From Hymenobacter rubripertinctus (GTDB taxonomy: Bacteria > Bacteroidota > Bacteroidia > Cytophagales > Hymenobacteraceae): a stretch of DNA of 64,000 nt. Location of the stretch: the NCBI RefSeq assembly GCF_003583925.1, contig NZ_QYCN01000007.1, positions 188 through 64,187 of the forward strand. The letters run 5' to 3'. Positions 18,543 to 28,800 of this stretch are shown piece after piece (positions within the stretch are counted from its first letter, which is position 1; every line of letters begins with the position of its first letter). The position numbers and the translations under genes were made by a program. The notes under the pieces are model-generated. The model saw nothing but the letters and a program-made list of their open reading frames with translations, searched no databases and was not told the DNA's origin.

Positions 18543-19424
18543 ATGACTGACGCCCCCCAACCCGCTGACACGCCCGCTACTACTCCCGCCAACGAGGCCG
18601 CCTCGATGCCTATCGAGTTGCAGACGCCCGATAATACGGCCGCCGGGCAACCCGTGGCCCACGACCGCAACCACGAGCAGAATGAAGTAGCCGGGGCCAG
18701 CCGGGGCGAATTCGGCCGCCAATCGGACCAGGGCCTGACCCAGGGTGGCTATGGTAACGAGCTGAGCCGGGGTACCGCCACCTACGCCGGCCCTCCGGTG
18801 CAAGCGGCAGCTACCACGGGCTACGTAGGCGAGCGGGCGCAAACGGCCGCGGGCGTCCCGTCGGACGAAAACGGCAGCTTCGGTACCGAGGCCGTGGGGG
18901 CGGGCCAGCCCGCCGGCTCCAGCGTGGGAGCGGCCTTTGCCAACGACAACGCCGCACCCCAGGGGCCGGACTCCGGCTACGCCGATAATTACGGTACCTC
19001 TTCGTTGGGCGGCCAGCCCAATGAGAGTCCCCGGCCGGAGCCCGGCCAGCGCAATCAGCACGAAGACTACACGCCCGGCCACCCCGAAGCCGGCCCCGAG
19101 GGGCTGCGAACCGGAGCCCAGCCTACCAACGCCACGTACGGAGCCGATGAGGCCGCCGCCACCCCCCCGGCCGGGGAGCCCAACGGCTACGAAGCCGCCG
19201 GCTCCGCCGATGCCCAGGGCGACGAAAAAGTCGGTTTCGGCTCCAAAGGCGGTTCCTACAACGACGAGTACGATGATGCCCGGCCCGCCCAGTCGGCCGG
19301 CTCGCCCGCCCGGGGCGACTACGAAAAGCAGGACGCGGCCCCCAACTACGGCGAGGCCTCGGATGAGCGCACCGACAACCCCGATTCGCCGGACTACGGA
19401 CCCAAGTCCGGTTCCCCGGCCTAG
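18543..19424 (+). CDS. Large hydrophilic, probably disordered acidic protein
   Basis: The protein has 293 residues with no signal peptide, no membrane segment and almost no aromatic core. It is dominated by Gly, Ala, Pro, Asp, Glu, Asn and Gln. Short units recur, such as GDYEKQD, NYGEASDERTDN, DSPDYGPKSG and SGYADNYG. The composition resembles desiccation or stress hydrophilins, but I recognise no named family. It is divergent from cspA and ends in a 22-bp perfect terminator. Codon use and lack of stops support a real gene. Function unknown; a stress-protective role is an inference. Confidence 0.7.
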   Translation: MTDAPQPADTPATTPANEAASMPIELQTPDNTAAGQPVAHDRNHEQNEVAGASRGEFGRQSDQGLTQGGYGNELSRGTATYAGPPVQAAATTGYVGERAQTAAGVPSDENGSFGTEAVGAGQPAGSSVGAAFANDNAAPQGPDSGYADNYGTSSLGGQPNESPRPEPGQRNQHEDYTPGHPEAGPEGLRTGAQPTNATYGADEAAATPPAGEPNGYEAAGSADAQGDEKVGFGSKGGSYNDEYDDARPAQSAGSPARGDYEKQDAAPNYGEASDERTDNPDSPDYGPKSGSPA

Positions 19425-19441
19425 CAAGTCGTCCGGATTGC

Positions 19442-19495
19442 CAATAGGGCAACATCCCGCCCCGGCCAGAGCTGGGGCGGGATGTTGCCCTATTG
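19442..19495 (+). terminator. 22-bp perfect hairpin terminator
   Basis: Arms 19442-19463 and 19474-19495 are perfectly complementary around a 10-base loop. It starts 18 bases after the disordered-protein gene. Confidence 0.8.
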
Positions 19496-19695
19496 ACGGG
19501 CCAAACAAAGGTGCGGAACAGCCGCCTAATGGCCTTTGGGGGGGGATTAAGCTTGCCAGCTTGCCAGCGTCGTGCGTGGAGTGTCCGGGCACTGAGGACA
19601 TTATTGCGGGGGCGGTGGGGTCAGGGAAGTAGCAGGCCCGCTCGATCGGTTTCAGGCTTGCTGCTGCCGGCTTCTAGTGGACCACTGCCGACTGC

Positions 19696-20586
19696 TTATG
19701 GTGTCCCCGCAGCCTGGGGGGCGACCTTGTGGCGGGCTTCGAAGAGCTTGCCCTTTTCGTTGCTAAAGACCAGGTCCTGGTTGGTGGTGTAGACTACTGC
19801 TTCGGCCTGCCCGGACTTGGGTAGCCTGAGCTGGCTTTTCAGCCCGTCGAAAAGGCGCCGGTTGGGCAGGCGCTCGAACTGGTACACGTACCCGGCCCCC
19901 AGCAGTGCCACCCGCTGGCCATCGGGGCTGATGTCGGCGGCCGTAACCCAGGTGGGCAGTTGCAGGCTGTCGGCGAGGCGGGCCACGTAGCGACCGGGGC
20001 GGGCGGGCAGCACGTATTGCTTCACATATTGGCCCTCGCCCCGGTTTTTGGTGTAGAGGTAGAGGCTGTCCTGGAAGTAGTAAAAGGCCTCGCAGTCGAA
20101 GTTGCGGTGGGGCTTGCGGGGCGGAAATTTCCGCTGGTCGGGGTAGGAAAATTCGATAGTATCCACCTGTTGCAGGGTGGGGCCGCTGAGGCGGTAGATG
20201 CGCAGGTTGCGGCGCTTGTTCTTGTTGTTGCCGAAGTCGCCCACGTACAGGCGGTGCTCATCGTCCTGGGTCAGGTCCTCCCAGTCGATGTTCTGGAGCG
20301 GTTCCAGGTCCAGGGATTGGAGCAAGTCGCCCTGCCGCGTGACGCGGTAGAGGCGGGCCGTGTTGCCGCCGTCGGCGTGGGTCCACAGGTCGCCGCTAGG
20401 GCCGGCAATTTCCAGGCCCGAGCTTTCCTGGGCCCGCTTATTGAGCTTGCCGATTTCCGCTACCTCATATTCCTTGTTCACGTTGGCAAAAGCGCCCCGG
20501 CTGTTGTCGGTGGTGCAGGCAGTAGTAGCGGGCAGCAGGGGCAGCAGGAGCAGGAGCGGAAAACAGCGGGAGAGGGGCAGCAGCAT
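19696..20586 (-). CDS. Secreted lipoprotein, propeller-like
   Basis: The protein has 296 residues. Its N-terminus (LLLLLPLLPATTAC) is a signal peptide, probably of lipoprotein type with Cys24. The body shows repeated beta-propeller-like units: SSGLEIAGPSGDLWTHAD, WEDLTQDDEHRLYVGD, CEAFYYFQDSLYLYTKN and AADISPDGQRVALLG. This resembles the SdiA-regulated or esterase-like phytase-type propellers, without a clear active site. It is a single gene, divergent from the PAP2 phosphatase. Exact function unknown. Confidence 0.7.
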   Translation of the reverse strand: MLLPLSRCFPLLLLLPLLPATTACTTDNSRGAFANVNKEYEVAEIGKLNKRAQESSGLEIAGPSGDLWTHADGGNTARLYRVTRQGDLLQSLDLEPLQNIDWEDLTQDDEHRLYVGDFGNNKNKRRNLRIYRLSGPTLQQVDTIEFSYPDQRKFPPRKPHRNFDCEAFYYFQDSLYLYTKNRGEGQYVKQYVLPARPGRYVARLADSLQLPTWVTAADISPDGQRVALLGAGYVYQFERLPNRRLFDGLKSQLRLPKSGQAEAVVYTTNQDLVFSNEKGKLFEARHKVAPQAAGTP

Positions 20587-20744
20587 GCGGGCGGAAAAAG
20601 GAAACAGGCAGAATTGTTGGTTGGGTTTGCGGCTGCTTACGCCGAGCCCGGTAAAACGGCCATCTAAAGATCCGAATATACCGGCCGTTTTAGTAGCACC
20701 GCTTCCCGGAAGGCGCTACCTTACCAGAGCTAATCTGCCCGTTT

Positions 20745-21533
20745 ATGAAGCTTACTGGTTCCCCGCTGTTCGGCTGCCTGCTGCTGGCCTTCCTCTTGCC
20801 GGGCCGTCCTGGTTGCGCACAGGTTCTGGCCCCAACCGATTCGGTGCGCCGCCCGGAACCGGCGCGCCCCTGGCGGCGGCGGCCCGCGGTGCTGCGCACG
20901 GCCATTCCGCTCACCCTCGTAACGCTGGGCTACTTCAGCCGAAACGAAAATATGCTGGACGAGTTCAAGGAGGAGCTACGCGAGGAAACCCGGGAGCACT
21001 TCCCGCAGTTTTCAACTACCCTGGATGATTATAGCCGGCACGCGCCCATCTGGATGGCTTACGGCCTCTACGCCGGCGGCATGAAAGGAGAGCGGGGCGT
21101 GGTGCCGTTCAGCATCTGCTACGGCCTTTCGCACGCCCTGAGCACGGGTCTGGTCAGCAACCTCAAGCGCATCAGCCATACCCGGCGGCCCGACGTGGCC
21201 ACCGACTTCAGCTCCTTCCCCTCGGCCCACACGGCTGAGGCCTTCATGACGGCCACGCTCCTGCACGAGCAGTTTGGTAAGGACCGCCCCTGGGTATCGG
21301 TGGCCGGCTACACGGTTGCCACGGCCACGGGGGCCATGCGCATGCTCAACGACCGGCACTGGGTTACCGACGTGGTGGCCGGGGCCAGCATCGGCTTTCT
21401 CTCCGCCGAAGCCGTGTGGCGGCTCTATCCCGCCGTGGCCCGCCTGCTGCCCGCCCGCCTGGGCCAGAAACTGCTGCTGCTGCCCACCTACGCGCCCGGC
21501 GGAACTGTGGGGGCGGTACTGGTGGTGCGTTGA
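20745..21533 (+). CDS. PAP2-superfamily phosphatase
   Basis: The protein has 262 residues with a signal-like N-terminus (about 1-25). All three phosphatase motifs are visible: KRISHTRRP (Lys141 to Pro149), PSAHT (Ser160, His162; PSAH in place of PSGH) and RMLNDRHWVTD (Arg199, His205, Asp209). The family hydrolyses lipid phosphates such as phosphatidic acid, undecaprenyl-pyrophosphate or lipid A phosphates on the periplasmic side. Hydrophobic stretches (about 102-112, 124-140, 188-222) fit a membrane or periplasm-facing enzyme. Which lipid it uses cannot be told from sequence. Confidence 0.85.
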   Translation: MKLTGSPLFGCLLLAFLLPGRPGCAQVLAPTDSVRRPEPARPWRRRPAVLRTAIPLTLVTLGYFSRNENMLDEFKEELREETREHFPQFSTTLDDYSRHAPIWMAYGLYAGGMKGERGVVPFSICYGLSHALSTGLVSNLKRISHTRRPDVATDFSSFPSAHTAEAFMTATLLHEQFGKDRPWVSVAGYTVATATGAMRMLNDRHWVTDVVAGASIGFLSAEAVWRLYPAVARLLPARLGQKLLLLPTYAPGGTVGAVLVVR

Positions 21534-22051
21534 ACCAAAGTGTTTATGCCCGGTGCCGGCCTCTCCACAAAAGGCCGAAGCAAATCTTGCCTGTAAACAG
21601 TATTTTAGAGGCATCAGATAAGTAGCAATAGCTCGGTGCTTATCTGACTTCTGTCCCTTTACATAATGCAAGTTATAAACCCGCTCTTGGAATCGGTGCG
21701 GGTTTTGGCCCTGCTGACCGGGGCGCTGTCGCGTGGTACTTTTGCCGGAGGACCAGGCTCCGGTTTAGGAGTTTACGAAACTCATCTACTTGGCGCGTTT
21801 CGTAAACTTTGAATCGTAGACGAGTTTCTTAAACTCTCCTTGTCCTATTGGGGCCAGCTGGCCACCAAGTGCTGAGCTGATTCCTGCCGTTCACTGAAAG
21901 GAGCGTTAGATTACTTGTTCATCCGTCACCCAAAGCCTGGTGCTGCCCCTATGGAATAAGGGCAACTTTTCGAGGGAAGTAGTTTGGGCACTGATGCAAC
22001 GGATGACGGCTCAGGACGGTCACCAGGTTAAACAGCCCTTTTAGATTTTAA
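21534..22051. other. Gene-free interval with an imperfect inverted repeat
   Basis: No convincing gene is present in this 518-base gap. The one visible structure is an imperfect inverted repeat: 21767-21789 pairs with 21816-21840, enclosing a second short repeat (GTTTACGAAA with TTTCGTAAAC). It could be a decayed mobile repeat or an RNA hairpin. Confidence 0.5.
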
Positions 22052-22426
22052 ATGATGCGAAAGCCCTTGCTTTTACTAGCCCTGCTGACAGCTAGCTGCC
22101 AAAAGGCTGCTGAGGTAGCCCCCAATACGGAAATGGCCGCTGATGAGGTGGAGATTACGACCCAGGGCCGCAATTATGACTGCGGGGTCGCACAGGTGGT
22201 GGCCAGCGACCCGGCCCAGGTACGGCGCACGATTGGGCCATCGGGTTACGAGCCCACTTATTTGGCCTACCAGCTTGATACGGTCCTGTGGGTGCGGAAA
22301 AATCGTACGTTGTACGTGCGAATTCGCAAGCCGCAGCCAAATGAGGCGGTTATCTGCCATGCGCTCGGACCAGGCTACGCGGCGTTTACCGTCATCAGTG
22401 CCCGTTTGAAGCCAGGCAGCGAGTAG
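22052..22426 (+). CDS. Small lipoprotein, hypothetical
   Basis: The protein has 124 residues. The lipoprotein signal peptide is clear (LLLLALLTASC, Cys16). The mature part of about 108 residues contains two further cysteines (NYDCGV and AVICHAL) that could form a disulfide. I recognise no domain. It stands alone and is bounded on the left by the 518-base gene-free gap. Probably anchored in a membrane facing the periplasm. Confidence 0.6.
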   Translation: MMRKPLLLLALLTASCQKAAEVAPNTEMAADEVEITTQGRNYDCGVAQVVASDPAQVRRTIGPSGYEPTYLAYQLDTVLWVRKNRTLYVRIRKPQPNEAVICHALGPGYAAFTVISARLKPGSE

Positions 22427-22618
22427 GCAGCTCACTCGTTCAGGAAAACGGTGATTCAAATAGACCGCATAGCGCTTATAACGTCTTACAAACGGTCATC
22501 TGGAAAACGTTATGTTCGTTCTTACTCACCTGCTGCCCACCTGCTGCCCACGTATGCTCCGGGTGAAACTGCAAGGGTGGGAGTGCGGTAACTGGTAAGC
22601 CGGCATCTATTCACCCAC

Positions 22619-23659
22619 TCACCGGACCACAATATAGGGCAGCATCTTATCAAACGTGGCCTCGTCCAGCACCCGAATTTTGCGCAGGTCGGTGGGTTGC
22701 TGGAAGGGGCCGTGCTGCTGGCGGTAGGCCACCAGCACCCGGGCCAGGCGCTTGCCCACGTACGGGTGGGCCTGCAATACCTCGAAGGAAGCGGTATTTA
22801 CATCGAGTAAAGCGGGGGCGAAGCCGGGGGCCACGAAGGTGTACTTGCGCAGGCTGTCCACCAGGTCGGGGGCGTCGTGCAGGGCGTATATTTCGGCCAG
22901 CTGGTTTGCCTGCCGGAAGCCGCCCAGCCGCTGCCGGTACTCGACCACCCGCCGCGCGTAGCCCCGCCCGATGCCCCGGATTTGCATGAGCTGGGTGGTG
23001 TCGGCCGCGTTCAAATCGAAGGCCACCAGGTTGCGGGGCTTGGCCGCAAACCCGGGCCGGGCCTCGAAGGGCTTGCGCTCGGGGAAGCGGTTTTCTCCTT
23101 TGACGAAGCTACGCGGCTCCCGGGGCGGGAGCTGGTCGGGGAGCTGGAGATAGGGCGCGAGGCGGGCGTAAGTGGTGTCGGAGAGGCCGTAGGCTTTGCG
23201 CAGCTGCTCCTTGGCCCGGAAGCCACCCACGGCGGCGCGGTACTTCACCAGCCGCTCGGCCAGCCAGGCGGGCAGCCCCCGGGCCTGCCAGTCGCGGGCC
23301 GAGAAGGTATTCGGGTCGAAGGCCGCCAGCGGCACCTGGGGCACCCGCTCGCGGGCGGCGTACGAGCGGCGCGGGTAGCGGCTGACGAAGGCGGGCCGGG
23401 CGGTGCGGCGGGCGGCCAGCGCGGTGGCCCAGGCATCGAGGCGGCGCTGGTCGGGGGCCGGGTTGTAGGTGGGCAGGGCCGGGCGCAGCAGCGCGGGCAG
23501 CGCCAGCCAGAGCCCCAGCAGCAGCAGCAACACCACGAAGCCCGAGGTTTCGCGCCGCGAAAACCCGAAGTAGCGCCGCACCGCCCGCCGGGCGCGGGCC
23601 GCCACCGAAAAGCGGCGCACAGAAGCCGGGACGGGTGGTTTGGGGCGGGAAGCGGCCAT
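22619..23659 (-). CDS. Membrane-anchored helix-hairpin-helix protein, ComEA-like
   Basis: The protein has 346 residues from the ATG at 23659; the open frame upstream has no homology. A basic N-terminus and one membrane segment (about 43-58) precede three HhH-type units: near FDPNTFSARDWQARGLPAWLA; VAFDLNAADTTQLMQIRGIG with YARRVVEYRQRLGGF; and LDVNTASFEVLQAHPYVGK with ARVLVAYRQQHGPF. ComEA proteins bind incoming double-stranded DNA during natural transformation. Bacteroidota carry such multi-HhH proteins widely, but DNA uptake by this one is an inference. The upstream 302-base gap holds only a small hairpin (23864-23901). Confidence 0.8.
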   Translation of the reverse strand: MAASRPKPPVPASVRRFSVAARARRAVRRYFGFSRRETSGFVVLLLLLGLWLALPALLRPALPTYNPAPDQRRLDAWATALAARRTARPAFVSRYPRRSYAARERVPQVPLAAFDPNTFSARDWQARGLPAWLAERLVKYRAAVGGFRAKEQLRKAYGLSDTTYARLAPYLQLPDQLPPREPRSFVKGENRFPERKPFEARPGFAAKPRNLVAFDLNAADTTQLMQIRGIGRGYARRVVEYRQRLGGFRQANQLAEIYALHDAPDLVDSLRKYTFVAPGFAPALLDVNTASFEVLQAHPYVGKRLARVLVAYRQQHGPFQQPTDLRKIRVLDEATFDKMLPYIVVR

Positions 23660-23863
23660 AACGAATAGACTAAAGGACCGAATAGACTCGCTTAGTTTAG
23701 CGGGAAATCGGCAGAAAATCAACTGACTGCGCGCAAAGTGCCGCCGTCGGCCGATAGGCGGCGAAAACGCAGTAGCGCGGGCCAGTTCCTTTCCGCCACC
23801 CGAAGCGCCGTTTCGGCCGGCAACACCGGGGCCACCCAACACAAGGAGCAGGCGCGTAATAAT

Positions 23864-23901
23864 GGTATACACGCCTTGCCCACCGAGCGGGGTTGTATAC
23901 C
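23864..23901. repeat. Small hairpin in the gap before the HhH gene
   Basis: GGTATACAC and GTTGTATACC flank a G+C-rich centre. It lies in the 23,660-23,961 interval, which has no gene. It could end the secreted-protein transcript that stops at 23962 on the minus strand. Confidence 0.35.
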
Positions 23902-23961
23902 TAACCGGGTTACGCACTGACCGGGCTTACCCGGACTTCGTCCGCTTCCGGGGCTGCCGTA

Positions 23962-24939
23962 CTACTTCCGGATTTTCACGTCGACCTCGTAGCGGTAGCG
24001 GGGCGGGCCGCCGAGCGGGATGGCGAAGAAGGGCAGGGCCACGTCGTACTGGTCGGTCACGTAGAACACCAGGTCGTTGGGGGCTTTGGAGAGGGTGGTG
24101 AGTTGGAGGTCCAGCGACAGGCCGTGCTCCTTGTCGGTGATGGGGTGGGTGCTGCTGGCCCACTCGTTGTTGCCGCTCACGGCGGCCGGGTGGCCGTTTT
24201 TGGAGACGCTGAAAATCTTCAGGCCCACGTCGCCGTCCACATCAAAGTTGCTTTGCTTGATGCTCACCACCCGGTCGTTGACGAAGGGGTAGAGGTGGGT
24301 TTTGCGGCCGGGCGTGGCCGCGAGGCGGAAAGCGTACTCGTAGGTGAAGGCGTTGCCGCCCTCCACGGCCACGTTCTCGGTGGGCGAGGTGCTCAGGAAA
24401 TAGCGGTAGAGGTTGCCGTCGTCGCCACTTTTGCCCTGCACCACCATCTTGAATACGTAGCCCTCAAACTCGGGCACCAGCTCGCCCTCCAGCGGGTTGA
24501 GCGGCCCGAAGGTGTACCACTGGTTGTCGTAAGTTTTTTCGCTGCCGAACCGCACCTGCTTGAGCAAGGTGCCGGAGCGGTACTGGCCTTTGGGGTCGGT
24601 GGCGCGGGCATCGGGGGCGGAGTGGGTGCCGGGGCCGCCGTAGAGGCTGAACTCGGTGGTGGTGTTCCAGCCGTGTTTGATTTCGTCGTGCTGGCCCCCG
24701 CAGTCGGGGTCGAAGACGCGGATGTAGACCGGCTGGCGGTTTTGCTTCGGGATGAGAAAGAAAAAGGTCTGGGTGAAGTCGTCGTCGCCCCAGCTCTTGT
24801 CGGCCTGGGCCCCGAAGGTGACCAGGAAGGCAATGTTTTCGCCCGGGTTGGGGGCGGCCTGAGCCCGCGCACGGCTCAGGGGCACGAACAGCAGCAACAG
24901 CACAACCGGGCTCAGCCGGCGCAGAAAAGACAAGAACAT
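23962..24939 (-). CDS. Secreted hypothetical protein
   Basis: The protein has 325 residues. It has a signal peptide (about 1-27, ending SRARAQA) and a beta-rich mature domain with no motif known to me. Distinct stretches are FFFLIPKQNRQPVYIRVFDPDCGG, TYDNQWYTFGPLNPLEGE and PNDLVFYVTDQYDVALPFFAIPL. It may be a surface or periplasmic protein found in Cytophagales. It is a single gene divergent from the DinB-like gene. Confidence 0.65.
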   Translation of the reverse strand: MFLSFLRRLSPVVLLLLFVPLSRARAQAAPNPGENIAFLVTFGAQADKSWGDDDFTQTFFFLIPKQNRQPVYIRVFDPDCGGQHDEIKHGWNTTTEFSLYGGPGTHSAPDARATDPKGQYRSGTLLKQVRFGSEKTYDNQWYTFGPLNPLEGELVPEFEGYVFKMVVQGKSGDDGNLYRYFLSTSPTENVAVEGGNAFTYEYAFRLAATPGRKTHLYPFVNDRVVSIKQSNFDVDGDVGLKIFSVSKNGHPAAVSGNNEWASSTHPITDKEHGLSLDLQLTTLSKAPNDLVFYVTDQYDVALPFFAIPLGGPPRYRYEVDVKIRK

Positions 24940-25066
24940 ATCCCGAAAGTACCGCCCGAGGCGGAATTTCCACGAATCGGGGCCGGAATTAGGGCGCGGC
25001 GTTGCCGAATCGGGCGGGGGCGCGTATCATTACAACTGATTCCGCTTTCCCCGCTTGTTCCGCGCC

Positions 25067-25663
25067 ATGCCAACGACCCCCCACCGTACCACCGATTTTC
25101 TGGATGCTCTGGCCGCTGAGGTGGAGCGGGCGCGCGAAATGGCCAACCGCCGCTTCCGCTCCCTCACCGACGACCAGCTCAACCGTGGCCCTGGTCCGGG
25201 CAAATGGAGCGTGGGCCAGTGCCTGGAGCACCTCAACATTGTGGGCGGCCTGTACCTGCCGGTAATGGGGCGCAAAATAAAGGCGGCCCAGCAGCGCGGC
25301 TCCTCGCCCGCCGACACGGTCAAGCACGGCTATATCGGTCAGAAAATGACTGACGCCATGCGCGTACCGGCCGCCGAAAAGCCCATTCAGTCGCCCCAGC
25401 AGTATGCGCCCAGCGGTTCGCGGCTGCCGCGCACAGTGGTGGAGGTGTTCGGCCGCCAGCTCGATGAGCTGAGCAGCCTGCTCAGCCAGGCCCGCCGCGT
25501 GAACATGAACGCCATCCGCATTCCCAACCCGATCATCCCGCTCCTGTATCCGCGTCTGACCGACGCTTTCGAGCTGCTGGTGGAGCACCAGAAACGCCAC
25601 CTGCTCCAGGCCGAGCGCGTGTTGGACGGGCTTGGCGTGAGTGAAAGGGAGGACGAGGAGTGA
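25067..25663 (+). CDS. DinB-family (DinB_2) protein
   Basis: The protein has 198 residues and is a four-helix DinB/YfiT-like fold. The family signature is present: LNRGPGPGKWSVGQCLEHLNIVGG with His53, and a late HQKRHLLQAERVL. The histidines would bind a divalent metal. Relatives include thiol transferases that use bacillithiol or mycothiol, but many DinB_2 proteins are uncharacterised. The ATG at 25067 fits homology better than the TTG at 25055. A terminator follows at 25705. Confidence 0.85.
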   Translation: MPTTPHRTTDFLDALAAEVERAREMANRRFRSLTDDQLNRGPGPGKWSVGQCLEHLNIVGGLYLPVMGRKIKAAQQRGSSPADTVKHGYIGQKMTDAMRVPAAEKPIQSPQQYAPSGSRLPRTVVEVFGRQLDELSSLLSQARRVNMNAIRIPNPIIPLLYPRLTDAFELLVEHQKRHLLQAERVLDGLGVSEREDEE

Positions 25664-25704
25664 GCCAGGGAGTTCGTGAAGCACTAACCGCCGGCTTCCC
25701 ACCA

Positions 25705-25738
25705 CCCCGCCGAACCTGCGTTCGGCGGGGCTTTTTTT
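25705..25738 (+). terminator. Terminator after the DinB-like gene
   Basis: The stem CCCCGCCGAA with TTCGGCGGGG is followed by seven T. It begins about 40 bases after the stop. Confidence 0.88.
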
Positions 25739-25833
25739 GCTCTTTCGGGTTGGGTTAGAGAATCGGTGTGGAATCCGGCGGCATCCGGCATCAGGGTTTT
25801 CAGCAACTTGCCCCTCTCATTCGTTCTGCTGCT

Positions 25834-28800
25834 ATGCGTCCATTCCTGTTCAGCTTACTCGCCCTGCTGATGCTCATCGCTCCTGGTTCATCGTCGCAGA
25901 ACACACCCGGGGGCGGTGGCCCCGGCGGCCCCAACGCGGCCACCTGGAAGAAAATCGACCAGCTACTAGCCAAAGACCAGACGGCCTCGGCCGCCCGGTT
26001 ACTGGAGCCGATCTACCAGCAGGCCCGTCGCCAACAGGATACGCCCGAGTATTTGCGCGCTCTGCTCTACCAGCTGCGCCTGCTGGAAAATAAGGAGGAA
26101 GAGGCCGACTACCAGGCCATCCGGCTGGTGGAGGCCGACGTGCAAACGGCGCGGTTTCCGGCCCGGCCGGTGCTGCACAGCCTGCTGGCCCAGCTCTACG
26201 CCCGCTACTACAACCAGCACCGCTACCAGCTCTACCGCCGCACCGCCGTGGCCGGCCCCGACACGGCCGACCAGAGCCGCGCCGACCTGCGCACCTGGGA
26301 CGCCACCCGCCTCGGGGCCGCCGTGGTCAGCCACTATCGCGCCTCGACTACTGATGAGCCCGGCCGCCAGCAGCAGCTGAAACTCGCGGACTTAGGCTAC
26401 CTGACCCGTGGAGCCGATGCCGAGGGCCGCCAGCGCCACCCCACGCTGTTCGATTTGCTGGCTTTCCGGGCCGTGGCCGGGTTGAGTAATGACGAGTTCT
26501 ACATCACCCGCCCCGCCCAGCAGTTCCAGCTCACCGACCCGGCCCTGTTTGGCCCGGCTGCCGCGTTTGCCGGCCTCAAGCTGGAAGCCCCGGCCGCTGA
26601 TTCGCTCAACGGCCAGTTCCACGCCCTGCGGGTGCTTCAGCAGCTGCTGGCCTTCCGCCTCGCCGATACCGGCAACCCCACCGCCCTGGCCGACGCGGAT
26701 TTGCAGCGCCTGGAGTTCGTGCACCAGCACGCCCAGCTGGAAAACAAGGCGCAGCTCTACCGCGCCGCCCTGGCCCGGGCCGCCGAAACCTACCGCGCCC
26801 TGCCCGTAGCCGCCGAGTTCCGGGCGGCCGAGGCGGCGGCCTGGCAGGAGCAGGACCCCGCCAAAGCCCACGCGTTAGCCCTGGCTATAGAGCAGCAGTA
26901 CCCCAAAACCCGGGGGGCAGAGCAGGCCGCCGCGCTGCGCCGCCAGTTGGAGCGGGTGGAGGTGAGCTTCACTACCGAAGACGTGCTGCTGCCCGGCCAG
27001 CCCTGGTTGCTGAAGTTGACCGCCCGCAACGCCTCACGCCTTTACGCCACCGCCTACCGCCTGAGCAGTGCCCACCGGCTGCGGCAGCTGGAAAAGCCCG
27101 AGCTATACGAGAACAAAACCCTGACGCAACGCTACGCCCGCCAACTGGCGGCCAAGCCTACTGCCACCTGGACGCTGGACGCCGCCGCCGGTCCGGCCGA
27201 TTTCCGGAGCCATACCGGGCAGCAGGCCGGTCCGGCCCTGCCGCTGGGCCAGTACCTCATCGTGCTGAGCACCGCGCCCACTAACCCCACCAAAGAACAA
27301 CCCGGCACCATCACAGCCACGAGCCAGGTGCAGGTGAGCCAGCTGAGCTACGTGCGCCGTAGCGCCCCCGATGCCGAAGGCCCCGAGCTGCTGGTGCTCC
27401 ACCGCCAGACCGGCGCACCCCTGGCCGGCGTGCGGGTGCTGCCGTTTTTTCAGTTCTACGACCAGAGCCGCCGCGCTTACGAGCAACGGCGCGGGCAGGT
27501 GCAAACCACTCGTGCCGAAGGACAGGCGCAAATCCCCCTGGGCATCAAAACGGGCGAGAACACTCAACTGGCGGCCACCCTTTTCACGCAGGGAGCCGAC
27601 TCGTTGCTGATGACTGAGAACATGGGTTACTATGGCCCCCGCCGGAGCCGCAGCAAGGAGCGGGAGCAGCCTCAGCGCCAAAGTTTCCTCTACACCGACC
27701 GCGCCATTTATCGGCCCGGCCAAACGCTCTACTTCAAGGGCATCCTGACCGAAACGCTGGCCGGCAAGTCGCGCCTGCTAACCAGGCAATCCGTTTCCGT
27801 TCTTCTCATCGACGTGAATGGCCAAACGGTGCAGACGCTACCCTTCACGACTTCCGATTTCGGCTCCTTCCACGGCTCGGTCGTGCTGCCTACGGGCCTG
27901 CTCAACGGCGAAATGACCCTGCAAACCGAATATGGCAGCGTGGGTTTTGCCGTCGAAGACTACAAGCGGCCCACGTTCCAGGTTGCGTTTGCACCGGTGC
28001 CGGGCACGCCCGTGCTGGGGCAATCCGTAACGGTGCGCGGCACGGCCACCGCCTACGCCGGCCAGCCCGTGGATGGGGCCGCCGTGAGCTACCGGGTGGT
28101 GCGGCGCACGTTCTGGCCCTATTTCGGGCGCGGCTTCTACGGAGGCGGCGCGCCAGAGCAGGAAATTGCCAACGGCACGGCCCGCACCGATTCGGCGGGC
28201 GGTTTTGCCGTGACCTTCGTGGCCCAGGCGGGGGAAACCGCTCCGGGCGGCAAGCGCGGCCCCTGGCAGCCGGGCTACGTGTTCGAGGTAACGGCCGATG
28301 TGACGGACGCCGCCGGCGAAACCCGCACCGGCGAGCAGCGCCTCAGCCTCGGCACCGAGGCCCTGACGCTACGTTTTGAGTTGCCGGAACTACTCAACCG
28401 CACCGAGTTGCCCGAGTTACGCCTGCTCAGCACCAACGCCACCGGCGAGGCCCTGCCCGCCCAGGGGCAGCTGCGCCTTTATCGCCTCACGCCGCCCACC
28501 CGGGCGTTCCGGCCCCGCCTTTGGGAGCGGCCCGAGCGCGAGGCCCTGAGCGCGGAAGAGTTCCGTGGCCGCTTCCCGCTCGATGCCTACGGGCCCGAGG
28601 ACAACGACAGCACCTGGACCCGCACGCTGGTGCTCACCCAGGCTTTCGATACCGAAAAAACGCCCCTGCTGCCCGAGCTGGCTGCCCAGCTGGCCCGCCA
28701 GGAGCCCGGCCGCTACCTGCTCGAAGCCACGGCCGCCGCGGTAACCGCCGGTCAGCCCGCCCCGCGCGCCGAGCAACTCTTCACCCTCTTCGACCCCGCC

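Noticed and set aside
18471..19601. Minus-strand frame of 376 codons opposite the disordered-protein gene
   Set aside because: Gly/Val/Arg-rich with a hydrophobic look, but it runs through the 22-bp terminator and lacks a plausible start. The plus-strand frame has a better start, terminator and position, though neither has a known domain.
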